Assembly (NCBI RefSeq): GCF_022965805.1
Contig: NC_133117.1
Span: 10,068,183 to 10,132,182 of the forward strand
Length of the DNA stretch: 64,000 nt
Reading direction: 5' to 3'
From: Primulina eburnea
Lineage: Eukaryota > Streptophyta > Magnoliopsida > Lamiales > Gesneriaceae
The notes beneath the pieces were generated by a model, which did not search any database, had not been told where the DNA came from, and saw nothing but the letters and a program-made list of their open reading frames with translations. Positions 23,145 through 34,427 of this stretch are shown here, piece after piece. The translations under genes and the position numbers were made by a program. Each line of letters opens with the position of its first letter. The first letter of the stretch is position 1.

Positions 23145-23558
23145 ATGGCAAAGGCAGGCAGTTCAAGTGAGCTAGATTTGGTGAAAGAGTTTATGGAATC
23201 GGTGATAGCTTCCCGCAAGGCCGCTCTTGAAGATAGCGTATTTGAGAAGACGCTGGAAGTTTGGACAGAGGTCCAGGAGCTTCAGTCCTCCCTTGAGGGA
23301 GGACTAGGTGTCACCTCTAAGGAGATGGCACTTCTGATGAAATATCATAGACTTCTTTATGTCGCTGATGCATCATACGTCTTCTCTGATGATGACATTT
23401 ACCTCCTCATGCTCCTAAAATATCAGAGGACTCTGAGGAAGATTTCTTCCTCAGATGACTTTTTACGTACCTCCACGGGTAGGCTGACCGCTTGGTTGGA
23501 CAGCTGGTCGAGGGCGGTTGAAAATGAAGTTAGGGATGTACGATGCCGACTGTTTTAA
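23145..23558 (+). CDS. Antisense accessory ORF of element 2 (137 aa, unknown function)
   Basis: Plus-strand ORF inside the minus-strand element, homologous to 8010-8414. It starts MAKAGSSSELDLVKEFM and shares ASRK, VFSDD, YLLMLLK and the C-terminal RLF/RLC pattern. It lies tail to tail with the end of pol (93 bp apart). It is the only element 2 ORF without a stop or frameshift: gag, pol and ORF3 of the same copy are all broken. AATAAA overlaps the stop codon (23557-23562) and might serve as a polyadenylation signal. No family is recognised. The conserved place, strand and TATA box argue for a real gene, but its length is short enough for survival by chance. Confidence 0.6.
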   Translation: MAKAGSSSELDLVKEFMESVIASRKAALEDSVFEKTLEVWTEVQELQSSLEGGLGVTSKEMALLMKYHRLLYVADASYVFSDDDIYLLMLLKYQRTLRKISSSDDFLRTSTGRLTAWLDSWSRAVENEVRDVRCRLF

Positions 23559-23651
23559 TAAAATATTTTCTATTTAGTATTGCTGACTGTATCTTTCTAT
23601 TTACGTTTATTTCCTGCACAATAAGCTGAATATGCGCAAGAAATAATTATA

Positions 23652-24490
23652 TCAAGATAAATCAATTAATCCAAGCATATTACGGAAATGTGAAAACTTA
23701 GCCTCTGGTAATGGTTTTGTGAAAATATCGGCTGTTTGTTGATCTGTATGAATATATTCAAGCCGTATTTCTTTCTTCATAACGTGTTCTCAGATGAAAT
23801 GGTGTCTGATATCAATGTGTTTTGTCCGAGAGTGCATAACGGGGTTATTTATGATGTCTATTGCGCTGGTATTGTCGCAAAAAATGGGCGATTCAGCAGC
23901 TTGGATGCCATAGTCTTTTATTTGTTGTTGTATCCATAGCATCTGAGCACAGCAACTTCTAGCCGCAAGGTATTCTACTTCAGTGGTTGATGTAGCAATT
24001 GACGTCTGTTTCTTACTAAGCCATGATATTAGTCTTTTGCCCAAGAACTGACATGAACCGCTCGTACTTTTTCTATCGACTTCGCAACCGGCATAATCTG
24101 CGTCTGAGTATCCTACAAGATTGAGACTTGAATCTTTGGGATACCAAAGAGCCATGTTAGCAGTACCTTTAAGATATTTAAGAATACGTTTAGAAGCAAT
24201 AAAATGTGATTGCATAGGTTTATCTTGAAACCAAGCACATAAACAAACCGCGAACATAATATCCGGTCGACTTGCGGTCAAATATAACAAAGAACCAATT
24301 AACCCTCTGTACATTTTTGTGTCCACAGATATTTCCCCTTCATCTTTATCCAGTTTAATTGATGAACTCATTGGGGTGGAAGCTAGAGAGCAATTTTCCA
24401 TACCGAATTTCTTTAGCATATCTCGAGTATATATTTCCTGATTGATAAATATATCATTTTCGGACTGCTTGGCTTGCAGTCCTAAAAAGT
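23652..24490 (-). pseudogene. Element 2 pol, C-terminal fragment (RT end and RNase H)
   Basis: Downstream part of pol, cut off by element 3. It holds the RT connection and RNase H motifs [18 protein letters not shown], the Glu region (ATSTTEVEYLA) and CDNTSAIDI, and ends MLGLIDLS. The Glu-motif alanine of element 1 (STAEAEYLA) is Val here. The reading frame enters from the missing upstream half at 58323. Residues upstream of about 24490 in this frame come from the element 3 LTR. Confidence 0.88.
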
Positions 24491-24495
24491 AATTT

Positions 24496-27400
24496 TGTAG
24501 AGGCCCGAAATTCGTATTTGTAAATTTGCGAAATAATTTAAAATTTTTCTTTAAAAATAAATAACTTGCCTCATTCATAAAATAAACTGATAAAAGGTTT
24601 AATGTTAAAATAGCAGCAGAAGTAAATATCTGTTTTTCCAAACATCAACTTAAAATAATTCATCGTGATAAAAATGTTTGAGCATAAAAATAGTAAATGA
24701 ACTGAAGCATGAGGTCCTCGGGTTCCTACTACTACCGAACCAAGATGGCTCACTGGTCCCTGCCCTCTGTCCCGACCTCATCAGTACCTACAACAATCAA
24801 GTCTAGTGAGTCTAAAGACTCAGCGTGCATATATCGTGAGTAACAAGTAAAATATATATCATAAAATTTCATGTCATGCAAAGATATCATATCGTAAAGC
24901 GTAACGTGAAAATCGTGCCATGAATAATTATAAATACATGCATAACTGAAAATCGTACGTAAAGTGTTTGCTCGATAGAGCCCTGTCATAAAATAGCATA
25001 TCATAATTTTTTTGTTGAGATTATGTTCTACGCAAGTGGCCCCTAACATGAGCTTAATCGTCTGATCATACTAAACCACAGTATACTGGGCGGTAGAGAT
25101 CATCACAGCCCTTGGACTGGATATCCGTACCCATACATGAACATGAACCGGTCAGTAGCCACCAGATGAAGTAATAATCCCATAAGTTGCAATCCCATGA
25201 GTGTGAAGTGGACACAAGACATATCGCATAAATATCAAAAATAAAATTTTATAATTTATGCACGTAATATAATTAAATTCCTGAGTTATTTTACCAATTG
25301 GATTGGATCGTTCCTAGGCTCGCTGCAACCTAATTCTAACATGAGGAACATGAAAATAAACTTAACTTGACCAACACTTCAAAATCGAACTAAAAACGAG
25401 ACTATTACGCACAACGAACTTAGTATCTAACCATAACTCCTTACCAACCCGAATCATCATTTAGTCATGATTAAAATACACCTAAAATGATGAAAAATAA
25501 ATATCAAGGGCTATAATACACGAAAATTGTGCATGGAGGCCAAAATCATGAAACGCTCTTTCGAGAGTCACTTTGGCACATTGCACCATAAATTCTCGTA
25601 TGACCTCTAACCTTAACCAAATCACAAACGGACAAAAACATGACCTTTCTAACTCAATGAGGTAATGTCCAGTCCAAGGCCATAGGCTAAAAGCTAACCA
25701 AGAACTCAAACAAGCATCTGAACCTTAGCACAAAACTGCTGTCAAAAATTACAGCAGCAGCTGTTGCGCTTCCTTGCTTTGTTTTCAAGACTATCAGCCA
25801 TTGGTGCTTGAACCACCAACCAGATCCTCTGTATAACATCCTAAGGCATGGCTTGGACCATGGCTAATGGCTACAAGCCAACCACAAACCAAACAATTCC
25901 ATAGGACAACGCCAAGCTCCACCCGAGAACCATGTGTTGTACGTGGGTGTGTTGCTTGTTCTTGCTGCCATGTATCCTTCCAGTTGCCACATGATTGATC
26001 ATGGCTAGATCTAGAGATCAGGAGGTATGGTATGAACCATGGCTAAGGGCCAGAAGCCAACCAAGATCCTTACCAAACCGCATAAAACCGAAACCACTCA
26101 CACACACGAAAATCAGAAAACAGACACCGTGGGACACTTGCGTTGTTTTCTTTTAAAATCGAGGGGACCGTGAACAAAGCCATGAAAGGGCCTCTTGGTC
26201 ACGTCTTAGACATGCCAAGGAGAGGTTCGAACCATGGCTACAGCCCCTACGGCAGCCAAGATCAGAACACTCGCCTTCGACAAGAAAGAATCCGAATTTG
26301 AGACTCGAAATGGCAGCTTCTGAAGTTGCTGTCAAAACACACTGCTGGGGAGGAGAGGGAGTGAAACCAATGGACTAAAACCTTCCTAGCACACCCTATA
26401 TCATGTCTATGAGCAGCCTTGAGCCCCTGGAAATTGAGCCAACCCTAAAACCATAATCACAAGCAGAGACCGTGAAGTGCATGTGGGTGCTGAAAAATTC
26501 TGTGCAGATTTTCGAAAATGGTGTTGTCTTGATTTTCGGTTTTTTTGCCAAAAAATCATGATCATGTAATTTTAAAAACGTTAATATGACTTGATTAAAA
26601 AGCAAGAGAAAATATACACATGCCTTGGATTTGTTTGAAACGAAAACAAATCAATACGACGACGTGGCGCGACGGAGACGAAGTTGCTTTTCTAGCTTGC
26701 TTTTCCCTCTTATTTTCTCTCAAGCCTCACACGATTTTTCTTGTTGAATGCTCTGAAATTTTTGGTGGAATGGAGAGGGAAATGGCTAGGAGTTGAATTA
26801 GGAAGTTTGCAAGATAAAAGGGCGGAAATGAAACTTTCTATCCTTGTGTTTGGTAGATAAGGAATGAAGTGTGATTTGATATTATTTTTATTGAGGGATG
26901 ATTTGATAGGGGTGATGGACGATTCTTGCTTATCAAATAAGGGTAGATAATTGCTTAATTAATAATTTAGTTGATTAAAAAGTGAGGGATTATTATGTCA
27001 AGAAAAGGATTAAGTAGAGATATCAATGAAAATGAGTTGTCAAACTTTTTAAATCCTTTGAAGTGGGTTGGCCGAAAATTGCTATTAAAATGGGGCAAAA
27101 TATTGCTTAATTATTGAATTTTAAATCTTTAAATTTTTATCTACCCATTAGGTAATTTAGTGAAATAATAAATTAGTTTAGGATGGTAATTGTCTTGCAT
27201 GCATGGCTAATTCTTTAAATTAAATTACTAACATGTTAAGTTGAAATTTCTTAATTAAAATAAGCCTAAATTAACTTATCTCAATAGGTCACATATTTTA
27301 ATTTAGGCTTTTAATTAAATTATTGGACATAAAGGAACTTATTTACTACTAACTTCAATTAATTAATTAAATTCCTAAACTTTATTTTACATTAAAATAA

Positions 27401-27645
27401 ATTATTATTTATCTTAAACTAAGTCTAGGAATATTTTCTCATTATTAAAATTTATCTCATTACTCCAACTCCAGTGCGGCCTCACTTATTTAACTGAAGA
27501 GATAAAATTATACTCATGCGATTTAAAATAAATAATCAAGATTAAATAACTTTAAAATGCCTTAAAAAATTAAAGAAATCATTTTTAATTTAAATACTAG
27601 AAATTATGCATGGCTTATACGTAGTCTGGTTTAACGGGTTCTACA
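24496..27645 (-). repeat. Element 3 3' LTR (3150 bp, uninterrupted)
   Basis: TGTAGAGGCC to TTCTACA. It matches 32259-34427 followed by 56844-58317. No gene is seen in it; the short ORFs here are not conserved between the two LTR copies. Confidence 0.92.
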
Positions 27646-27646
27646 A

Positions 27647-27661
27647 CTCTCCCCCCTTAAA
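27647..27661 (-). other. Element 3 polypurine tract
   Basis: The minus strand reads TTAAGGGGGGAGAG immediately before the LTR, the typical tract of this lineage. Confidence 0.85.
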
Positions 27662-27664
27662 AGA

Positions 27665-27682
27665 AATTTCGTCCTCGAAATT
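27665..27682 (-). other. Conserved hairpin beside the element 3 polypurine tract
   Basis: AATTTCG-TCCT-CGAAATT, a perfect 7-bp stem with a 4-nt loop, next to the tract and touching the end of pol. Element 5 has the same structure at 44955-44972 with the outer A-T pair changed to G-C. Confidence 0.6.
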
Positions 27683-29068
27683 AAAACTTACCGAATAACT
27701 CGGGATACCGACTCCTCAACTCTGGCTCAGATTCTCACGTAGCTTCCTCCTCTGAATGATTAAGCCATTTGACTTTCACTAGCTTCACTAGTTTTTTCCG
27801 AATCTTCTTCTCATGTCTGTCTAAGATCTGCACTGGTCTCTCTTCATAAGACAGGTTCGGAGTGAGCTGCAACAGTTCAAAATTCAAGACATGCGAAGGA
27901 TTCGCCATATACTTCCTCAGCATAGAGACGTGGAACACATTGTGTACTCAGGCCAGATTCGGCGGAAGACCAACACGATAAGCTAACGTCCCAACCTTGT
28001 CGAGGATCTCAAAGGGTCCGATGAATCTCGGACTGAGCTTTCCTTTCTTCCCGAACCGCATGACACCTTTCATAGGTGCTACCTTTACAAAAACATGGTC
28101 GCCAACGGCAAACTCTAGGTCTCTCCTCGTATGATCCGCATAGCTCTTCTGTCGACTCTGAGCAGTCCTCATTCTATCACGGATCTTGACTACTACATCG
28201 ACAGCCCGCTGAATAATCTCTGGACCCAATTCTGATCTCTTCCCTACTTCATCCCAATGAACAGGCGACTTGCACTTACGACCATACAGTGCTTCAAACG
28301 GAGCCATACCTATAGACGACTGGAAGCTGTTGTTATAGGTTAACTCTACCAATGGCAAATTCGACTCCCAACTCCCTGAGAAATCGATGACACAAGCACG
28401 GAGAAGATCCTCCAAAATCTGGATAACTCTCTATGACTGCCCATCTGTCTGAGGGTGGAAAGATGTGCTAAACAACAACTTCGTACCCACTGCTGAATGC
28501 AGACTCTTCCAAAATGCAGAAGTGAATCTAAGATCTCGGTCAGACACGATAGAAACGGGAATACCATGAAGTCTGACTATCTCTCGAATATACAACTCTG
28601 CATACTGAATCATGGTGAAAGTCGTCTTAATGGGCAAGAAGTGCGTTGATTTAGTAAGACGGTCAACAATCACCCAGATAGCATTTGATCCTCTGACTGA
28701 CTTCGACAAACTGATCACGAAGTCCATGGTAATATTCTCATACTTTCACTCGGGAATAGGAAGAGGCTTGAGCAAGCCTGTTGGTCTCTGATGCTCCGCT
28801 TTCACTAGCTGGAAGGTCAGACACTCGGATACAAAACGTCTGATATCCTTCTCATTCCTGGCCACCAATACAACAACTGCAGATCTTTGTACATCTTCGT
28901 ACTCCCAGGATGAATAGAGTACGGCGACATATGGGCCTCGGATAGAATATCTGCTCGAATAGAATCACTGTTAGGAACCCACATTCTGTCTCGGTATCTC
29001 ACAATACCGTCGCTAACTGTATACAAGACACTGCCCTTGGCCTCATCTCTCTGCTTACACTTTTCCAA
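27681..29068 (-). pseudogene. Element 3 integrase and chromodomain-like tail, broken
   Basis: The N-terminal zinc region (EAHMSPYSIHPGSTKM, then WWPGM) starts at 29068 and goes out of frame near 28820. The catalytic core follows at 28727 with Asp in [10 protein letters not shown] and Asp in [10 protein letters not shown]. The catalytic Glu codon expected after TDGQS is TAG (28431-28433). The sequence continues in the same frame with ALYGRKCKSPVHWDEVG and GPFEILDKVGTLAYR. The tail (VKVKWLNHSEEEAT) stops at TGA (27735-27737), where the family has Trp. The natural end would be TAA at 27681-27683. It is inactive as it stands. Confidence 0.87.
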
Positions 29069-29116
29069 TTGCTCGTCTGTTGACTGACCACTGCGAATAC
29101 GGTCTAGAAGGGAAGA

Positions 29117-29698
29117 CTAAATCTTCAAAGTAAATAGACGAGGAACTCTACCTCGAGGATAAGTCTCTAGATCGAACCTCTGTATCTCAGACTGAAGAAG
29201 CCTCGAAATCGCTAAATGAGCCATCACTGCTACTTTCCTGCTCAATGCATCCGCAACTACATTAGCTTTGCCCGGGTGGTAGCTAATGTCACAGTCACAG
29301 TCCTTCACTAGCTCCAACCAACGCCTCTGACGCATATTCAGCTCTTTCTGTGTAAAGAAGTACTTGAGGCTCTTATGGTCGGTAAAGATCTTGCACTTCT
29401 CTCCGTACAAATAATGCCTCCAAATCTTCAAGGCAAAAACTACGACGGCCAGCTCTAGATCATGGGTAGGGTAATTCTTCTCATGGATCTTCAACTGTCG
29501 AGAAGCATATGCTATCACCTTTCCATGCTGCATCAACACTGCGCCTAGACCGAGCTTCGAAGCATCGGTATACAAAACAAAGTCTCCAGGCTCTGACGGC
29601 ATGGCCAATATTGGTGTTGAGATAAGAGCTTGCTTCAAAGTATTGAAGCTCTTCTGACACTCATCGCTCCACACAAATTTTGCATTCTTCTTTGTCAA
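29117..29698 (-). pseudogene. Element 3 RNase H domain
   Basis: Ty3/gypsy RNase H of about 190 codons, separated from RT by a frameshift near 29700-29760. The motifs [35 protein letters not shown] and [11 protein letters not shown] give the usual Asp, Glu and Asp. The end of the domain ([15 protein letters not shown]) is present. Confidence 0.88.
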
Positions 29699-29790
29699 AG
29701 ATGTGAGTGGAACTGCGATAGAGGAGAATCCCGATAATATCCTGCTAGCCCAAGGAAACTACGGATCTCGGATGCATTCTGCGGCACTAC

Positions 29791-31011
29791 CTAATCTCTG
29801 ACTGCTGCAACTTTTGCTGGGTCTACCTCAATACCGCTGCTAGAAACGATGTGACCTAAGAACGCCACCTTCTCTAACCAGAACTCGCACTTACTGAACT
29901 TTGCAAATAACTTATGCTTTTGCAAGGTCTGCAAAACTGCGGTCAGATGCCTGCTGTGATCCTCTTGATTCTTTGAGTAAACGTGAATGTTGTCTATGAA
30001 TACTATCACAAACTGATCAAGATACGGCTGAAATACGCGATTCCTGAGATCCATGAAGATCGCTAGTGCATTTGTCAAACCGAACGACATCACAAGGAAC
30101 TCGAAGTGGCCGTAACGAGTCTTGAAAGCAGTGTTGAGAACATCGGCGTCTTTCACCCTCAACTGGTGATAGCCAGAACGCAGATCGATCTTAGAGAATA
30201 CTGAAGCTCCCTGCAACTGGTCAAATAAATCTTCAATCCATGGAAGTGGGTATTTGTTCTTCACTGTAACCCTGTTCAATTCCCGGTAATCAATGCAGAG
30301 CCTCATCGTACCATCATTCTTCTTCACAAACAAGACTGGCGCGCCCCATGGTGAAAAACTCGGGCGAATGAACTCCTTGTCAAGAAGTTCCTGAATCTGC
30401 TTCTTAAGTTCTGCCATCTTTGTCGGTGCTAATCGGTACGGTGCTTTGGAGATCGGAGCCGTACCTGGCATAATCTCAATAGAAAACTCCACCTCTCGCT
30501 TGGGTGGCATACCAGAGACGTCGTCAGGAAAAACGTCTAGAAAATCCCTAACAATTGGGACATCGGAGGCTGACTGACTGGGTGCCTCGGGAACGGATAT
30601 AAAAGTTTCCAAAAACGCTCGACAGCCTCTATGCATGAGCTTCCTAGCCTTGACACAAGATATCAAACGTGGTAAATTAAAGTACCTTTCTGTTTCGAAT
30701 TAGAACTGCTCCATCCCAGGCGGTCGGACTAGAATGGATCTCCGCTGAAAGTCGATCAAAACTCTGCCCCTTAGTAGCCAGTCCATACCCAGAATGATAT
30801 CAAACTCTGGAATCGGCAAAACGATGAGATCCGCATAAACAAGATTGCCATGAAGCTCGAGGTCTATGTCTCGGATCACATTAGTAGCTGACATCTCCTC
30901 TCCCGAAGGCAGTACTACTGAATAGGCTATATCTAGCCCAATGGTCTTGACCTTGAGAAAATTAGCGAAGGTCTCCGAAATGAACGAATGAGTAGCCCAT
31001 GAATCTATCAA
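29791..31011 (-). pseudogene. Element 3 protease and RT, catalytic residues altered
   Basis: One frame with a TAA at 30700-30702 between protease and RT. The protease has MIDSWATHSFIS where the family has DSG, so the invariant Gly is Trp; the second motif (IILGMDWL) is intact. RT starts around 30600 with [14 protein letters not shown] and APYRLAP. It has [12 protein letters not shown], and at the active site [10 protein letters not shown], where the family has FIDD: the second catalytic Asp is Asn. The segment ends at a stop (29791-29793) followed by a frameshift within the conserved GLAGYYR motif. Confidence 0.9.
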
Positions 31012-31047
31012 GGCTTTCGTAGGTGAACCAGCTATAAAAATTCTCCC

Positions 31048-31259
31048 CGAAAGATTGGAACACTAAGATGAACCCAATAGTTACAATAACTAAACTTATA
31101 GACATGTGAAGGCCAGAGTTCTTCTAAACTAAATTCCCGAAAATAACACTGATTAGAGCATGCAATCCTATCGCAATTCTAAGTTCAAAATCTCAACTCA
31201 AAACATAAATTCTCAAATACAAACTTAAAGCTTAAGGGTATATGTCATGAGCATCGTGT
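31048..31259 (-). other. Intron-like spacer between gag and protease of element 3
   Basis: About 210 nt separate ALHAVETNLDTMLMT-type gag coding from GRIFIAGSPTKALIDS at the start of protease, which in this family normally join directly. On the minus strand the spacer is T-rich, holds a branch-like CTAAT and ends TTCATCTTAG. The expected GT donor is absent (TATACCC at the start). It could be a retained intron with a lost donor or an unrelated small insertion. Confidence 0.35.
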
Positions 31260-32012
31260 CTAGGTTCGTCTCCACTGCATGGAGAGCAAAGACTCTGCCT
31301 TGGGTAGCAGACTCCCCTGCGGGCATTGATGCAGCAAGTAGTCTGGACTACCACACTTGTAACACTTCCCTGAACCATACATACACGCTCCAGCATGGCG
31401 GCGTGTGCACCTAGGACAGACTAGGTGCTCAAAAGTCCTCGGGACTGCGCGTTCCCGCTGCTGCTGCTGTTCTCTCTTTCTGGATGGGCCGTGGAAAGGC
31501 CTCTTACTCTGGGGCTGCTGCTGAGGAGGAGGGCGGTGTGGCACTTGGACTGTTCGTTTGCCCTGGAGGTCTCTCTTAATGTCAATCAGATCCTGCTCTG
31601 CAACTAGAGCTCTGGAGACAGCGATGTCATAAGTAGTAGGGCCATCCACCCTAACATCACGGCGCAAGATTGGTCGTAGACCATCTAGAAAATGTCTCAG
31701 TTTGGCTCCAGCATCATTTGCAATCAGGGGCACGAAATGGCAACCCCTCTCAAACTTACGGATGAACTCCGTAACAGTCAAATCTCCCTGGCTCAGGGTC
31801 ATGAACTCCCTGGTCAACCTGGCACGCACCTCGTCAGTAAATTATTTAGAGTAGAATACCTCTTTAAAGCATGTCCAACTCAGAGTAGCCATCTGGTCGT
31901 TCATGTCCGGTGGAGGTGGAGGTGGTAAATCTCTCTCCTGCCTCTGATTCTCCCCGTCCTCCTGGCGAGACTCATCATCTCTTGTGCGCTCAAGAATGCA
32001 TCTAGGAGGCAT
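31260..32012 (-). pseudogene. Element 3 gag, internally deleted
   Basis: Starts MPPRCILERTRDDES at 32012, then Pro-rich DLPPPPPPDMNDQMA. This joins straight onto WTCFKEVFYSK, so the usual 80-100 residues of the gag N-terminal domain are missing. A TAA (31842-31844) stands where the family has Tyr. The rest reads FIRKFERGCHFVP and a zinc knuckle CYKCGSPDYLLHQC, and loses frame near its end. Confidence 0.85.
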
Positions 32013-32244
32013 ATTGTTCCATACATAACCCATACGTAACTAACATGCATAGTTTCTATTATTTCTTTAAAATTAAATAAATACTGCATAATCATAATCT
32101 TGACATAAAATTTTTCATGAAAATATGCTGTTAAAATATTTCATGCTTTAAAATAAATGCGAAAATGTAAAACTTACAGACCGAAGATGTGACTTCGTGA
32201 ACTTCTCGAGATCAGTAGTAGTACAACCCTTTACAAGAACATAG

Positions 32245-32256
32245 GCTCTGATACCA
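32245..32256 (-). other. Element 3 primer-binding site (tRNA-iMet)
   Basis: The minus strand reads TGGTATCAGAGC, two bases from the 5' LTR that starts at 32259 on this map. Confidence 0.93.
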
Positions 32257-32258
32257 AC

Positions 32259-33206
32259 TGTAGAGGCCCGAAATTCGTATTTGTAAATTTGCGGAATAAT
32301 TTAAAATTTTTCTTTAAAAATAAATAACTTGCCTCATTCATAAAATAAACTGATAAAAGGTTTAATGTTAAAATAGCAGCTGAAGTAAATATCTGTTTTT
32401 CAAAACATCAACTTAAAATAATTCATCGTGATAAAAATGTTTGAGCATAAAAATAGTAAATGAACTGAAGCATGAGGTCCTCGGGTTCCTACTACTGCCG
32501 ACCCAAGATGGCTCACTGGTCTCTGCCCTCTGTCCCGACCTCATCAGTACCTACAAAAATCAAGTCTAGTGAGTCTAAAGACTCAGCATGCATATATCGT
32601 GAGTAACAAGTAAAATATATATCATAAAATTTCATGCCATGCAAAGATATAATATCGTAAAGCGTAACGTGAAAATCGTGCCATGAATAATTATAAATAT
32701 GTGCATAACTGAAAATCGTACGTAAAGTGTTTGCTCGATAGAGCCATGTCATTAAATAGCATATCATAATTTTTCTGTTGCGATTATGTTATACGCAAGT
32801 GGCCCCTAACATGAACTGAATCGTCTGATCAGACTAAACCACAGTATACTGGGCGGTAGAGATCATCATAGCCCTTGGACTGGATATCCGCACCCATACA
32901 TGAACATGAACCGGTCAGTAGCCACCAGATGAAGTAATAATTCCATAAGTTGCAATTAGGGGTGCAAACGAACCGAATCGAGCCGAATAATAGTAAAAAA
33001 GTCAGGCTCGAATTCGGCTCGAAATAGGTATATTCGAGTTCGAGCTCGATTCGAAGTTCGATAATTTCAAATATTTGGGTTCGAGCTCGGCTCGAATGAA
33101 GTTCGAGTTCGAGTTCGGCTCGAAATATTCGAATATATTCGTGAACTATTCGAATTATTGCTCGGATATTAAGGTTTGAAAGCTCGAAATGCTCGAAATA
33201 TTCGAA

Positions 33207-33251
<45 letters not shown>

Positions 33252-34427
33252 TATTATATTAATAAAATATTAAGGCTCGCGAACTATTCACGAGCTATCG
33301 AACAAAATAATTTGGGCCCGAGTTCGGCTCGAAAAATAGTTCGAACGTGTTCGAGTTCGGCTCAAATTCGATAAGTTCGAATACGAATCGAATATTTATC
33401 GAGCCGGCTCGAAAACTCGCGAACATGTTCGGTTCGTTTGCAGCCCTAGTTGCAATCCCATGAGTGTGAAGTGACCACAAGACATATCGCATAAATCTCA
33501 AAAATAAACTTTTATAATTTATGCACGTAATATAATTAAATTCCTGAGTTATTTTACCAATTGGGTTGGATCGTTCGCAGGCTCGCTGCAACCTAATTCT
33601 AACATGAGGAACATGAAAATAAACTTAACTTGACTAACACTTCAAAATCGAACTAAAAACGAGACTATTACGCCCAACGAACTTAGTATCTAACCATGAC
33701 TCCTTACCAACCCGAACCATCATTTATTCATGATTAAAATACACCTAAAATTATGAAAAATAAATAGCAAAGGCTGTAATACACAAAAATTGTTCATGGA
33801 GGCCAAAATCATGAAACGCTCTTTCTAGAGTCACTTTGGCACATTGCACCGTAAATTCTTGTATGACCTCTAAACTTAAGCAAATCACAAACGGACAAAA
33901 ACATGACATTTCTAACTCAATGAGGTAATGTCCAGTCCAAGGCCATAGGCTAAAAGCCAATCAAGAACTCAAAAGAGCCTCTTAACCTTAGCACTGTTGT
34001 AAAAAATTGCAGCAGCAGCTGTTGCGCTTCCTTACTTCGTTTTCGAGACTATCGGCCACTGGGGCTTGAACCATCAACCAGAGCCTCTTCCCAACATCCT
34101 AAGGAATGGCTTGGACCATGGCTAATGGCTACAAGCCAACCAAAAACCAAGCAATTCCATAGGACAACGCCAAGCTCCACCCGAGAACCATGTGTTGTAC
34201 GTGGGTGTGTTGCTTGTTCTCGCTGCCATGTATCCTTCCAGTAACCACATGATGGACAATGGCTATATCTAGACATCAAGAGGTATGTATGAACCATGGC
34301 TAAGGGTCAGAAGCCAACCAATATCCACAACAAACCACATAAAACCGAAACCACTCACACACACGAAAATCAGAAAACAGACACTGTGGGACATTTGCGT
34401 TGTTTTGTTTTAAAACCGAGGGGACCG
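32259..34427 (-). repeat. Element 3 5' LTR, first part
   Basis: Matches 24496 onward up to GGGGACCG, where element 4 inserted. It includes the hAT-type MITE at 32957-33448. Confidence 0.92.
32957..33448. mobile_element. hAT-type MITE (492 bp) with 8-bp TSD
   Basis: Termini TAGGGGTGCAAACGAACCGAA and its inverse TTCGGTTCGTTTGCAGCCCTA are inverted repeats of about 21 bp with one mismatch. GTTGCAAT flanks it at 32949-32956 and 33449-33456, while the other element 3 LTR has a single uninterrupted GTTGCAAT near 25190. The 8-bp duplication and the TAGGG-type terminus fit the hAT superfamily. The interior is non-coding, full of TTCGAG/CTCGAA repeats that can fold back, with a (TA)n run at 33210-33247. 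Confidence 0.88.

Noticed and set aside
25482..26605. ORFs in the element 3 LTRs (also 33751-34297 and 56717-57490)
   Set aside because: Not conserved as ORFs between the two LTR copies; no known motif.
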